From Acidobacteriota bacterium (GTDB taxonomy: Bacteria; Acidobacteriota; Terriglobia; Acidiferrales; UBA7541), in contig QHYN01000202.1 of assembly GCA_003224145.1 (NCBI GenBank), forward strand, positions 1-54,997: a stretch of 54,997 nucleotides of DNA, written 5' to 3'. A program made the translations under genes and the position numbers. Positions 42,085 through 51,445 of the stretch are shown piece by piece; within the stretch, counting starts at the first letter, position 1; each line of letters begins with the position of its first letter. The notes below the pieces were generated by a model, which saw only the letters and a program-made list of their open reading frames with translations, was not told where the DNA came from and did no database searches.

Positions 42085-43389
42085 TTAGCGCCGTGCAATC
42101 GCAGAAGATACGTCCAGGTTAGGTGGAGAGGGCGGCCCGACATTCATAAAGGTTTTCGCCTTGACTCGGATAGGTTGCATCCGAACCATGGCGGCCCATT
42201 GCGCGATCAAGAGCCCGAAGAAAAACCAGGTCGATTTTCCATTGTCCCAGGTCAGATCGGATGCCGCCACCACCCAAACCGCCAGTAATACCATCCACAG
42301 TTTCCGTGGTAGTGGAGGCATTTCCTTTGCGGATAAAACGAGGAGAACAAGTAAGACGCAAAATAGCCCAAAGCCGATTATGCCCTGCTCCGCAAGCACC
42401 CCCAGGAAAGTATTGTGTGGAATTACCGGTACGGGCAAAAAACGCGTGGAACTCTCTCGGAACGCACCGGCTCCAACGCCGAGAAAAGGATGGGTACGGA
42501 AGAGCTCCCAGCATGCGCTCCAGATGGCCCGGCGTTGGCCCAGCGAACCATGTGTCACTTCCTCGGGGATGGTGGAAATGCGGTCCCAAGACGTTGTAGG
42601 GACCAAGAAAAGGCTGCTGGCTACGGCCAGGAAAATCGCGCCCACGATCGTTAGCTTCTGGAGAGGTGACAATCTCTTAGAAGTCACAGGCACGATCGAC
42701 AGAGCTACCAAACCAGCCAGGAAGCCGCCTCTTCCAGCACTCAACAAAATGGACGTCACAGCCAACGCCAGTTGCAGCCCATAGACCCAAGCCAGCAGTT
42801 TGCGGCTTTGGATGAGCAGGTAGTATGAGATTGGGATGCTCACGGCCATGATCAGTCCGACTTGATCAGCGTTGAGACCAGCGCCGGTGTACCGTTGATA
42901 CGCAACCTCATGATGGGTAAGAAACTGGTACAACGTGTCTACGCTGGAGACGAAGGTCCCAAAGATATATGCCTGCATCAGTCGCTCTTGATCTCGACGG
43001 TCCGGACAGAGTTCCCATATCAGCCAAGCCATGATCAGCAGCTGGCAATAAGTGGAAGCCTGTAAGGTAGTTGCATCCGGGTAAGCGCTCCACAGGTAGC
43101 TTATACAAGCCCACATCGTAAACAGGATCATCACCACGTGGGCGGCGCTGGGAAATCGGATTCTCCTTTTCTCGATGAACGCCAAGACGCCAAGAGCTGC
43201 GGCGAGCATCCCGATCAAACGGGTGGCGGTGCCATACTCAGGGAGCCAAATTGCGTCTTCCCATGGAATGGCAAATACCAAAAGCCACAGAGCGGCGAAC
43301 GCCACCTTGCTGAAAGGTGCAGACGTTTCTGCGTGAAGGAAAGTTCGCGTGAGTTTATCTTCTCCGTAGCGGTTGCCGTAGCGGGACAC
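42085..43389 (-). CDS. O-antigen ligase/polymerase family (Wzy-like) membrane protein
   Basis: The 434-residue protein has about 11 helices and the large periplasmic loop of O-antigen polymerases. LLSAGRGGFLAGLVAL is the Wzy_C-type motif with SxGRG, and GVGAGAFRESSTRFLPVPVIPHNTFLGVLAEQG holds the conserved HN...E loop. The GTG start at 43389 lies 3 bases after the flippase stop. It most likely polymerises repeat units in the periplasm. Wzy rather than WaaL function is inferred from the flippase, Wza and Wzc neighbours. Confidence 0.84.
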   Translation of the reverse strand: MSRYGNRYGEDKLTRTFLHAETSAPFSKVAFAALWLLVFAIPWEDAIWLPEYGTATRLIGMLAAALGVLAFIEKRRIRFPSAAHVVMILFTMWACISYLWSAYPDATTLQASTYCQLLIMAWLIWELCPDRRDQERLMQAYIFGTFVSSVDTLYQFLTHHEVAYQRYTGAGLNADQVGLIMAVSIPISYYLLIQSRKLLAWVYGLQLALAVTSILLSAGRGGFLAGLVALSIVPVTSKRLSPLQKLTIVGAIFLAVASSLFLVPTTSWDRISTIPEEVTHGSLGQRRAIWSACWELFRTHPFLGVGAGAFRESSTRFLPVPVIPHNTFLGVLAEQGIIGFGLFCVLLVLLVLSAKEMPPLPRKLWMVLLAVWVVAASDLTWDNGKSTWFFFGLLIAQWAAMVRMQPIRVKAKTFMNVGPPSPPNLDVSSAIARR

Positions 43390-43392
43390 CCG

Positions 43393-44727
43393 TTAAGCTG
43401 ATGTTTCGGCGGTTCCAACACGTTTGGCGCACACACCGCTGCGCCGGCGCAGACCAGGGAATAAAATGACGGCACCTCCGGCGGCCTGCACGAATGAGCC
43501 GATCGACATTGCGAAAATAGCTCCAAGGAGTCCTTGTCTACCGACCAACAAATAGCTCGCTACCGTGAGGCTTACACTGACCGCAACAAGAAGCGCGATC
43601 TGTGGTTTATAATTTCTGGCCGCGGTCATACCGATTCCCAAGAACTGGGCCATATATCCCATACCTCCGGCCGCCATGATCCAGGGAAGAAGGTCGGCTT
43701 GCTCGGCGTATTCAGGTCGGAACAGGATCCTAAGGATCTCGTGTCCCGCTATTTTGGACACAATCATTCCGCATATTCCCACAGCGGCTCCTAAAGCGAG
43801 CAGGATGCCCATCAGTGACCAGAATTCACCAATATTCTCTGCAGCGTATGCCCGAGCCAGGCGGGTGAATGCCGATTGTCCAAGCGAAACCGCCGCTAAG
43901 CTTCCGACCGACACCACGAATCCGATCGCCGAGAAAATACCTAGCGATCGTTCGCCGAGCGCGTGCTTAATAAAATAGCTGGGAATACTGGAATTAAGTG
44001 TCACGAACAAAGTCAGAATCCCAAGAGGGAAACTAAACGACAGCAATTCCCGTTGCGCTTTTAGACTGAAGAGCGGCCTCAGCGTTTCGTGTCGGAGCTC
44101 GTTGGGTTGGCGATTCAACCCATGGGTACGCTCGCGAATGTCGTAGCCAAAAAGAACGGCTGCACGTGCGACAATGATTCCGGCTATTCCCCACAAGAGG
44201 TTCCTGCCAATGTAGATTCCGATCGTCAGCCCAATCACCGACAGCACCGCTCGTGCGATCAATGACTTGGAGATTCCCAGCATGTTGTCGCAAAGTTGCA
44301 GCCGGGCATAATAGATGTCGCTTACGGTCTCGATGGCCTGCGACACACCCACCATGACAACTACGGCAGTGAGCTCTAACCGATATCCCAGGACCCGCGT
44401 GATCGCGAATACGATCATCAGTGCCAGAGCAGTCGTGAGCAGCCTGAGGCTGAGGTAATGGCCAAAGTAGGTTTGCCGGTAAATATCAGAGGCCAAAACC
44501 GCTCGAAGCTGGAAGCTCATCAGCGCGATGACGGGATAAACGATGGCGAGACCTAAAGCATATTCCCCAACCAATTCGGGGCGGAGTAACTTAGCCAACA
44601 GCATCAACACCGCAAACTGGCAGCCAGCGTAAACCGCGTTGCCTACGAACATCCAACTGAAATCCGCACGCAATGAGGAACTTTGACTCTGCTGCATGGC
44701 GATCACGCTCGCGGCTTCAGCGCTCAT
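43393..44727 (-). CDS. Oligosaccharide flippase (Wzx-like)
   Basis: The 444-residue protein has 12 or so hydrophobic helices, starting FSWMFVGNAVYAGCQFAVLMLLAKLLRPELVG. That opening and the pattern LLRPELVGEYALGLAIVYP are typical of the RfbX/Wzx MOP-superfamily. It should move lipid-linked repeat units to the periplasm for the adjacent Wzy-like polymerase. It starts 5 bases after the formyltransferase-fusion stop. A start at residue 11 (MQQSQ) is possible. The C-terminal tail is Arg/Cys-rich. Confidence 0.86.
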   Translation of the reverse strand: MSAEAASVIAMQQSQSSSLRADFSWMFVGNAVYAGCQFAVLMLLAKLLRPELVGEYALGLAIVYPVIALMSFQLRAVLASDIYRQTYFGHYLSLRLLTTALALMIVFAITRVLGYRLELTAVVVMVGVSQAIETVSDIYYARLQLCDNMLGISKSLIARAVLSVIGLTIGIYIGRNLLWGIAGIIVARAAVLFGYDIRERTHGLNRQPNELRHETLRPLFSLKAQRELLSFSFPLGILTLFVTLNSSIPSYFIKHALGERSLGIFSAIGFVVSVGSLAAVSLGQSAFTRLARAYAAENIGEFWSLMGILLALGAAVGICGMIVSKIAGHEILRILFRPEYAEQADLLPWIMAAGGMGYMAQFLGIGMTAARNYKPQIALLVAVSVSLTVASYLLVGRQGLLGAIFAMSIGSFVQAAGGAVILFPGLRRRSGVCAKRVGTAETSA

Positions 44728-44732
44728 GGTAG

Positions 44733-46529
44733 TCAGTCCACACTGTCGACGGTCACAGGTTTCATCTCATTTTTTTCGACCGGCAGGTTAATGGGGGATC
44801 GCCTGGCACCTCTGCCCCAACGTGTTTGGATTTTGTGTTTGATGCGGTGCCAGACTAGTTCAGGCGCAAAGATTAAACGGTTACCGTCGATGACCGTTAC
44901 AGAATCGAGTCCAACTAATGTATGCAGGCCGTTGCGGTAAGGACTTCCTTTGACGGGGCCAATATGAGCGACGGGCTCTTCAGCAAACTCGAGGGTCGTC
45001 AAGCGGTTCACCCGGTTTATTGTGATTGCGCCTCCATAGCCTTTGGATGAGTCCTGAGTGGGCCGATAGAGTCTGCCCTCGAATGCAAACGGCCGGCCGG
45101 CTGGTCTGCTCGAACGAACATCTACCTTTACGGGATTGGCGCAATGTGGTTCCCAGGGACCCAACAAGCCCGGAGCGTGCCACAAGAACAGCTTCTGTTC
45201 GACGCCATCGTCATGGTTTGTGCAGAAGAGCCACCATCGCCCGTCATATCGAAACACCGTTGGATCGACGGCCGCAAACCCGTCCAGCAGCGTGGCTACC
45301 CGTGACCAAACATCTCGCTCGACATCCAGGGCATAGAGAGAGACGCCGTTCGTTTGGTACGCTTCCGGCGTGCAATAGAACCGTCCCTCATGTTCAAACA
45401 AGTAGGGATAAGACATGTGCACACCGTGATCGATTGACCTCTTGAAAGCGGGCGGCGAGCTTTCGCATCCGGAAAGCTGCGTTTCAAAAATGGCGCCTCG
45501 ATTCGAGGCGAAGTCAAAGCGTTCGACCAGCAATTTAACTTGCGATTTGACCCGGAGTACAAAGGGGTCCGCAATATAGTGATTGTTCTTGCGATAGCTT
45601 AGCCACTCGACTTGTGGATGAAAATCTGGGTTGAGAAAAGAATGAATGGGCTGCCGCACCACCCCAACATTCCAATCCGGAGCGAAAAGAAGCGACGTTA
45701 AACGTTCTTTTAACCAAGCTACCGCCGTCTTGCACAAAAAGGCCGCCATTTGAAAATCATTGGGGCTGTGAAGCACGGGCGCTTCTGTGCGGCTCGGCTC
45801 TGCGTGCAGATACTCAGCGCACCCGTTGAAAATGTCCCGACAAACGCGGGCCGGCATGTGCGTCGTGGCCCACAGGATGGCATTGAGGTTCGACCTGTGC
45901 GAGAACCTCTGCGTGCGGATGTAACACCTCTGAAGAACCACGCCGCCATCCAAACGATCCGTTAGCCGCTGCAACATCGCACCGGTAACCGGGTCATCGT
46001 TGTGTATCTCCCAAAAAGCCGGAGGACCACCCCGATACTTTCTTTCGTCGCCGTGGTGGAAAGACCAGATGCCGTATCGGGCAGCTTGTAGGATTTCGCC
46101 TCGAATGATCCCAAAAGCGAACCGCAAGACGAAGTCCAGGTTGTAACTTCGAATTGTCTCCACATCTTCCGGACGAAAATACTGGCTGAATTTGCCCTTC
46201 TGAATGACTTCACATTGGATTCTAGGAACACCAGCAAGTGTCCCGGACATATCCACCGGCCGGTAGCAGGCAAGGCGTTCCACCGGAAACAAACGTCCGA
46301 GCAGCGTCCACAGGATTCTCTTTGAGGAGATTATTCTTTTTATCTCGCTCCACCTAATGCCGCGGCGCGGTGCGCTAGGATCGACGATCACCAGGGCAAG
46401 CTCGACTCCCTGTACTGCCAGCAGTTCCTCGATACATTTTGCGAATGCCGCCGGAAGCGTGTTTCCCGAACACATGACGGCGAACCGCAGCCTGTTTCTC
46501 CCCGCCGAACTCTCTTTTCCGTTGTTCAT
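44733..46529 (-). CDS. Formyltransferase-like plus beta-propeller (GIPC-transferase-like) fusion
   Basis: The ATG at 46529 is chosen; a TTG at 46547 is the alternative. Counting from the TTG start, the N-terminal domain (about 20-240) matches the formyltransferase fold: FAVMCSGN at the start, FHHGDERKYRGGPPAFWE around 163-180 and DRLDGGVVLQ at 198-206. The usual Asn-x-His is Ser162-Phe-His164, while His164 and Asp200 are kept. The C-terminal half (about 290-585) has ADPFVLR, SYPYLFEHEGRFYCTPE, DPTVFRYDGRWWLFCTN and SSRPAGRPFAFEGRLYRPTQD. This is a five-bladed-propeller pattern like the N-domain of plant glucosamine-IPC transferase and GH43-like proteins. It probably formylates or otherwise modifies an amino sugar; this is inference. 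Confidence 0.75.
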   Translation of the reverse strand: MNNGKESSAGRNRLRFAVMCSGNTLPAAFAKCIEELLAVQGVELALVIVDPSAPRRGIRWSEIKRIISSKRILWTLLGRLFPVERLACYRPVDMSGTLAGVPRIQCEVIQKGKFSQYFRPEDVETIRSYNLDFVLRFAFGIIRGEILQAARYGIWSFHHGDERKYRGGPPAFWEIHNDDPVTGAMLQRLTDRLDGGVVLQRCYIRTQRFSHRSNLNAILWATTHMPARVCRDIFNGCAEYLHAEPSRTEAPVLHSPNDFQMAAFLCKTAVAWLKERLTSLLFAPDWNVGVVRQPIHSFLNPDFHPQVEWLSYRKNNHYIADPFVLRVKSQVKLLVERFDFASNRGAIFETQLSGCESSPPAFKRSIDHGVHMSYPYLFEHEGRFYCTPEAYQTNGVSLYALDVERDVWSRVATLLDGFAAVDPTVFRYDGRWWLFCTNHDDGVEQKLFLWHAPGLLGPWEPHCANPVKVDVRSSRPAGRPFAFEGRLYRPTQDSSKGYGGAITINRVNRLTTLEFAEEPVAHIGPVKGSPYRNGLHTLVGLDSVTVIDGNRLIFAPELVWHRIKHKIQTRWGRGARRSPINLPVEKNEMKPVTVDSVD

Positions 46530-46624
46530 CAGTGAAAGGCGCGCCAAATATCTCGGCTGGCAAATCCTCTAGCTATCAATGTTCGTACAAAATGGATCGA
46601 GGCAATATCTCGAGGCGAGCTCTA

Positions 46625-47581
46625 CTATCGCGAGGCCATCGTGTTGTGAGCCATAATCTTATCAGGGAGATCTTTGGCCAGCGCGGACGTGAACAGCGCA
46701 GCGCCCTCGGGATTTAAGTGTATTCCGTCACGCTGGTAAAACCTTGCGGAGAGCACTCCTGGGTCAACCGGCACCGATACGTCAACTCCTGCAGAGTGTG
46801 CAGCGAAGGCCATTTGGCTGACAGTGCCGTCTGAAGCCAGAGTTGGCGGGACCACAAGAATCAGCTTCGCTCCATGGGCTTCACATAGGCCATTCAATCT
46901 TCGCAGACGGGGGATTGCAATTTCTTCGAACTCGTGACCCTCCGGAATGGCTGGCGTCTGGCTTAGCATCAAAAAAAGATCTTCGAGATGCGGAACCATG
47001 TGGCGAAGGATCTGTGTGCGAACGGCACTGCGCGTGTCCCAAAAGGTGCTGGAGTGCGCGAGCAAAAGATTGCTTGTTGCGGTGCGATCCAGATGTAAGT
47101 CTGAAGCCAGGGCGAGCGTGTCTCGGGCATCAAAGAACAGCATGGGAGCATAATCCTGCCGAACGCCGTTCTCGAGAAAATAATTTACCCCGATACCCAC
47201 TACCACCACCTGCGGTCTCACTCCCTCACGGAACAGCCGCTTCAGCCCGTAGAACCAGTCGTAGTATCCCGTAGCCTCGAGGAAAATCGGATAGATATTC
47301 ATCTTGGCGGAAGTCATCACGCGCAATTGATCAAGCTTGACTCCATACATCAGTAAGGAATTGCCGACCATTAGCACACACGGGGGTTCGCCAGGACCAC
47401 AGGGGTGCATCGTGACCGCCTCGTCATATTGCTCAGAAATGCGTTTATAAGTGAGCGAAAGATGCTTGAGCAGATAGACCGCGGAAATCTCGAAAACAAC
47501 GATAAATATCGCGCAGATCCCCGCCAAGCGCTTCGCGTAAGACAGCGCCGTACCGTTAGAACCGGAAGTAGACGAACGCAT
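46625..47581 (-). CDS. SGNH/GDSL-like acyl-transfer partner of the MBOAT protein
   Basis: The ATG at 47581 lies inside the end of the MBOAT gene (26-base overlap), so translation is coupled. A longer frame exists without similarity. The 318-residue protein has one N-terminal helix (LAGICAIFIVVFEISAVYLL) and then an SGNH-type domain: VLMVGNSLLMYGV as block I (GNS instead of GDS), VVGIGVNYFLENG, and RDGIHLNPEG as block V with the catalytic Asp and His. It most likely acts in the periplasm in O-acylation of the polysaccharide, as AlgJ/AlgX-like proteins do with AlgI. Confidence 0.78.
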   Translation of the reverse strand: MRSSTSGSNGTALSYAKRLAGICAIFIVVFEISAVYLLKHLSLTYKRISEQYDEAVTMHPCGPGEPPCVLMVGNSLLMYGVKLDQLRVMTSAKMNIYPIFLEATGYYDWFYGLKRLFREGVRPQVVVVGIGVNYFLENGVRQDYAPMLFFDARDTLALASDLHLDRTATSNLLLAHSSTFWDTRSAVRTQILRHMVPHLEDLFLMLSQTPAIPEGHEFEEIAIPRLRRLNGLCEAHGAKLILVVPPTLASDGTVSQMAFAAHSAGVDVSVPVDPGVLSARFYQRDGIHLNPEGAALFTSALAKDLPDKIMAHNTMASR

Positions 47582-48989
47582 TGAGATTGCTCCCGGAAAA
47601 CAGGGCCAATACCACGAGAGATACGGTTGCAAGCGCCGTGCGGACTGCATAAGAAGCATTCGCAAATGGGTATTCCTCGTTGCTAGCCTCCATCAACAAA
47701 TCCACAACGAACAACGGTATGGCGAAAATGGCAAGCATGAAAAACGCCGAGGCGTACTCGCTTCGCCACGCCAAATTAGACAGCCCACTCAGAAACTGCC
47801 TCGCCAAGTTGAGTGAGGGCGCTCGGAAGAAGGCTAAACTCAAGCAAAAGACGTTAAAGGTCAAAATCCGTTCGCCCCAGCCAGAGAGAAGACCGGCATA
47901 GGGTTTAGGCTGCGCGCCGTCTGCGGCCTTCATTTTGACTGGCCAGAAAAGACGCTCAATGGCCAAAACGAGGCCGTGGATCGCGCCAAAGATAACGAAC
48001 GTCCAGGCTGCTCCATGCCAAAGCCCCGCCAGAATCATGGTCATCACAAGATTCCGGGATGTTTTCCAGTTCCCGCCGGCACTGCCGCCCAAAGGTATGT
48101 ACAAATAATCGCGCAGCCAGGTACTCAAACTGATGTGCCAGCGGCGCCAGAAGTCTTGGAGGCGGCGCGACAGGTAGGGTTGCCGGAAATTCACCATGAA
48201 ATGGAACCCCATCAATTGCGCGCTGCCACGCGCTATGTCGCTATAGCCGCTAAAATCTCCGTAGACTTGCCAGGCGAACGCGTAGGTTCCAAGCAGAACA
48301 ACCCAGAAGTTCGGCTTCCCGAATTGCCCGCTGAAAGCCGCATTCGCCAGCAAAGCGCAGTTGTCCGCCACTACGCATTTACGCACAAGCCCCGAAAAAA
48401 TCAGCATGAGCCCGTCGAAAAACCGATCCGCATCGAAAACGCGATTCCTCTGTACCTGAGGAAGCAGATGCCCCGGCTTTTGAATCGGGCCCGCTATAAG
48501 ATGAGGAAATAAGCTGACGAATAAACCATATTCGATGAACGACTTCGCGGGCGCGAGCCGCCCCTTGTAGACGTCCACAATGTATGCGACTTCCTGGAAG
48601 GTGTAGAAGGAAATTCCCGGCGGTAGAATGATGCGAATGAGAGATAGAGGAAGGTTGTGGATGCCCAGTGTATTCAGGGCCGTCGAAAACGAGTCCACGA
48701 AGAAGTTGAAATATTTGAACGTGCCAAGGATAGAAAAATTCAGCACCAGCGAGAAGATCAGCCATTTCCTTCGGTTCGCGTCGCAACGGTCAGGGGTAAT
48801 CTTCTGCGCGATCAGGAAATCCATGGTCGTGCTGCCGATCATGAGTGCTAGGAAGCGCCAATCCCACCAGCCGTAAAAAAAATAACTCGCGAGGAGCAGA
48901 AAGATGTTTTTCGCGCGGCAATTCAGGCGCCAATACAGCAGCACGACCGGGATCAGGAAAACAAAATACGCGGGGGAGTCAAAGAGCAT
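47556..48989 (-). CDS. MBOAT-family O-acyltransferase (AlgI-like)
   Basis: The 477-residue membrane protein has about 10-11 helices. Hallmarks are LPPGISFYTFQEVAYIVDVYKG and the RRWHISLSTWLRDYLYIPLGG motif, the MBOAT signature. The catalytic His lies in GLWHGAAWTFVIFGAIHGL. It should carry an acyl group across the membrane for polysaccharide O-acylation. Its C-terminus is the same sequence as the relic at 18266-18364. It lies about 120 bases after the tyrosine-kinase gene; no strong ribosome-binding site is seen. Confidence 0.9.
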   Translation of the reverse strand: MLFDSPAYFVFLIPVVLLYWRLNCRAKNIFLLLASYFFYGWWDWRFLALMIGSTTMDFLIAQKITPDRCDANRRKWLIFSLVLNFSILGTFKYFNFFVDSFSTALNTLGIHNLPLSLIRIILPPGISFYTFQEVAYIVDVYKGRLAPAKSFIEYGLFVSLFPHLIAGPIQKPGHLLPQVQRNRVFDADRFFDGLMLIFSGLVRKCVVADNCALLANAAFSGQFGKPNFWVVLLGTYAFAWQVYGDFSGYSDIARGSAQLMGFHFMVNFRQPYLSRRLQDFWRRWHISLSTWLRDYLYIPLGGSAGGNWKTSRNLVMTMILAGLWHGAAWTFVIFGAIHGLVLAIERLFWPVKMKAADGAQPKPYAGLLSGWGERILTFNVFCLSLAFFRAPSLNLARQFLSGLSNLAWRSEYASAFFMLAIFAIPLFVVDLLMEASNEEYPFANASYAVRTALATVSLVVLALFSGSNLNAFVYFRF

Positions 48990-49110
48990 GGTGACGACTT
49001 AGGTGAGGTGTACCGAAGCCAGGTTAACTTCGAAGCACTGCTACAACGATCGATCAAGTCTCGCGCCTTTTCCGCGGACCTGGCCGAGCGAATCTCAGAG
49101 CTCTCCTTGC

Positions 49111-51435
49111 CTATTGGCCGACATACTCTTCGTAATCAGCGTAGCTACCGTAGCCATAACGGTGGCTATTCTTGGGATCCCAACTGTTGAGAACCGTGCC
49201 AAGCACCCGTGTTCCGTCTTCCGCGAAGCGCTGGCTCGCGTACAAGGCGCTTTCGGTTGTCGTCTGGCCGGCACGCATCACCAGAATGACACCGTCCGCG
49301 TGGCGGCCCAATACGCGCGCATCCGCGAGATGGATCATCGGAGGCGCGTCGATCATCACCATCTCAAACTCCTTACGCATGCGCTTCAAAAATCTCGCCA
49401 TGCGGGGAGAATAAAAGAGGTTAGTTGGAGTTATTCCGCAACTTCCGCCAGGCAGCAGGGAGAGACCTGCAACTTCCGTTTCGCGAACCAAATGCGAGAT
49501 GGGAAGGGTTTCAAGCGGGGTATCCCCCCAGAGCACATCACTTAAGCCCCAGTTATTGGGCGCGCCAAAGACCTTATGCAGCCTCGGACGGCGCAGATCC
49601 CCATCAATCAGAAGCACCTTCCGACCAATCTCCGCCATCGCAATGGCGAGATTGCAGGCCACGGTTGTCTTGCCGTCACCCGAGCTCGGACTCGTCAGGA
49701 CGACCACGCCTGGGCAGTCACCATTCTGGCTTGGCAAAAGGATAGACGTCAGTGTCGTGCGGGCGCATTCCGCCAAGAACGATGGCTTCCGCTTCCAGGT
49801 GGCCAGTTCGGGCCAGTTGGCCGAGGAGTCCGGCGCGGTGTCCGAAGTAAGGGTACGTGTCGGGCGATGCGAGTGCAGGCGGCCCGCGATTTGCCCTGCA
49901 AGTCCCCCCTGATCAAAAGGAATGACGCCCAGCTCCGGCAAATCTAAATAGGCTTGCGCGTCGCCTGGAGCGGTGATCCTGCGGTCGAGCCGGTCTCGGA
50001 GTATTACGAAGCCAAAACCCAGAAAAAGCCCGCTGAACAGGCCAATGGCAGAGTTCATCGGGAAGCTGGGGCGATACGGCAGTAGCGGAGGCTTGGCGCG
50101 GTCAACGACCAGGACATTGCTGTCGCGCATCGCCGTAGCCAAGCTGGCTTCTTTGACCCTCTGCAGCATCACTTCGTACAGGCGCCGATTGGAGTCCACG
50201 TCGCGCCTCAAGGTGTCGTAATGGATGGCCTTGCTGGACTGGTCCGCCACCACTTTCTCCTGATTGGCATGTACTTCCACCAACAGCCGTTCCCGGCGGA
50301 CCGCGGCCGTGTATTCGTTGCCGATGCGCCGCAGCACATTGTTCCGTTCCCTCTGCATCTCGGCCTTTAAGTCATTGATCTGCGCTTGTACGCGCTGTAC
50401 TTTGTAGTGTTCCGGCGTCAGGGTTGCGCTGAGCTCGGCGTATTGCCGCTGCAATTCCGTCAGCTTCTGGCGATACTCACGCATTGTCGGGTCTTCCAAC
50501 ATCTCTGGCAGAGAATCCGCCGGCTTGCTCTGGGCTTCCTCGAATTTCGCTTGCTTGGCAATTCGGTCGGCCTCGGCCTTCGAGAGCTCGTCTAATAATT
50601 CTTTTAGCCGATTCTCCGCCGGATTTTCCTTCTCGGCGGTGATGGAAAGTCCGGAAGTGCGCGCGTACTCCTGGAGTTGCGTCTCCGACGCTTCCAGTTG
50701 AGCTTTCATTTGGTCGAGATGATTGGTCAGGAATTCGGCCGTGCCTTGCGCCGATTTCCATCTCTCTTCTTGGCTGAGTTCGACGAATTCGCTGACCAGT
50801 GTGTTCGTGAAGTCCGCGGCTAACTTGGGATCGGGCGATTCATACAGAATTTCCAGCAGACGCGAGTTGCCGGATTCGCGCACGGTCAGATTACGTTGTA
50901 TCTGCCGGATCAATTCCTCTTTCTCCGGAAGATGCGGCGTTTTTGACAGATCGAAAAAGCGCTGCACGCGCGATTCGAAGGCTCGCCAACCAGTTGCAGG
51001 TCGCTCTTTGCGGAGTTTTAACTTGTCGATCACCCGTTCGAGCAAGGACTCGCTCTGCAAACGCCTGACTTGCGTTTCGACGTACGACTCTGGACTTGCA
51101 ATACTCGCCGTTGACCCACTGGGATCGCCGCCCTTTATTTCTACGAAGTTCGTGCTCTGAATCTCCAGCGAAGTCCTGACGCGATACGTTGGCGTCTGAA
51201 TAAAGCTGAACAGGATGGCCGCAACAAGTCCGCAAACGCCAAAGGCCAGCAGGGTCATCTTGTGCTGAGCCAGAAGGTGCCAGTACTCCAACAAATTGTC
51301 GTAGCCGGGTGTCGCCGCGCCTTCCGCCGCTGGCGAGTCCAGATAGGCGTACAGCACCGGGCGCTGCTTGCCATTCGCGCTCAGACCGTTCGGGCGACGC
51401 TTCGATTTTTCGATAGAAAATTGAGAAGCTTGCAT
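49111..51435 (-). CDS. Wzc-type polysaccharide co-polymerase / tyrosine autokinase
   Basis: The 774-residue protein has an N-terminal Wzz-type chain-length domain with a first helix at about 60-80 (HKMTLLAFGVCGLVAAILFSF). A long coiled-coil periplasmic part follows, then a second helix near 455-475 (SAIGLFSGLFLGFGFVIL). The C-terminal BY-kinase has Walker A SPSSGDGKTT (about 580), Walker A' VLLIDGDLRRPR (about 607) and Walker B MVMIDAPP (about 700). A Tyr-rich tail, HRYGYGSYADYEEYVGQ, covers the last 17 residues. Autophosphorylation of that tail should control polymer length and export. It lies 10 bases after the Wza gene. Confidence 0.92.
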   Translation of the reverse strand: MQASQFSIEKSKRRPNGLSANGKQRPVLYAYLDSPAAEGAATPGYDNLLEYWHLLAQHKMTLLAFGVCGLVAAILFSFIQTPTYRVRTSLEIQSTNFVEIKGGDPSGSTASIASPESYVETQVRRLQSESLLERVIDKLKLRKERPATGWRAFESRVQRFFDLSKTPHLPEKEELIRQIQRNLTVRESGNSRLLEILYESPDPKLAADFTNTLVSEFVELSQEERWKSAQGTAEFLTNHLDQMKAQLEASETQLQEYARTSGLSITAEKENPAENRLKELLDELSKAEADRIAKQAKFEEAQSKPADSLPEMLEDPTMREYRQKLTELQRQYAELSATLTPEHYKVQRVQAQINDLKAEMQRERNNVLRRIGNEYTAAVRRERLLVEVHANQEKVVADQSSKAIHYDTLRRDVDSNRRLYEVMLQRVKEASLATAMRDSNVLVVDRAKPPLLPYRPSFPMNSAIGLFSGLFLGFGFVILRDRLDRRITAPGDAQAYLDLPELGVIPFDQGGLAGQIAGRLHSHRPTRTLTSDTAPDSSANWPELATWKRKPSFLAECARTTLTSILLPSQNGDCPGVVVLTSPSSGDGKTTVACNLAIAMAEIGRKVLLIDGDLRRPRLHKVFGAPNNWGLSDVLWGDTPLETLPISHLVRETEVAGLSLLPGGSCGITPTNLFYSPRMARFLKRMRKEFEMVMIDAPPMIHLADARVLGRHADGVILVMRAGQTTTESALYASQRFAEDGTRVLGTVLNSWDPKNSHRYGYGSYADYEEYVGQ

Positions 51436-51445
51436 TTTGTGACCT

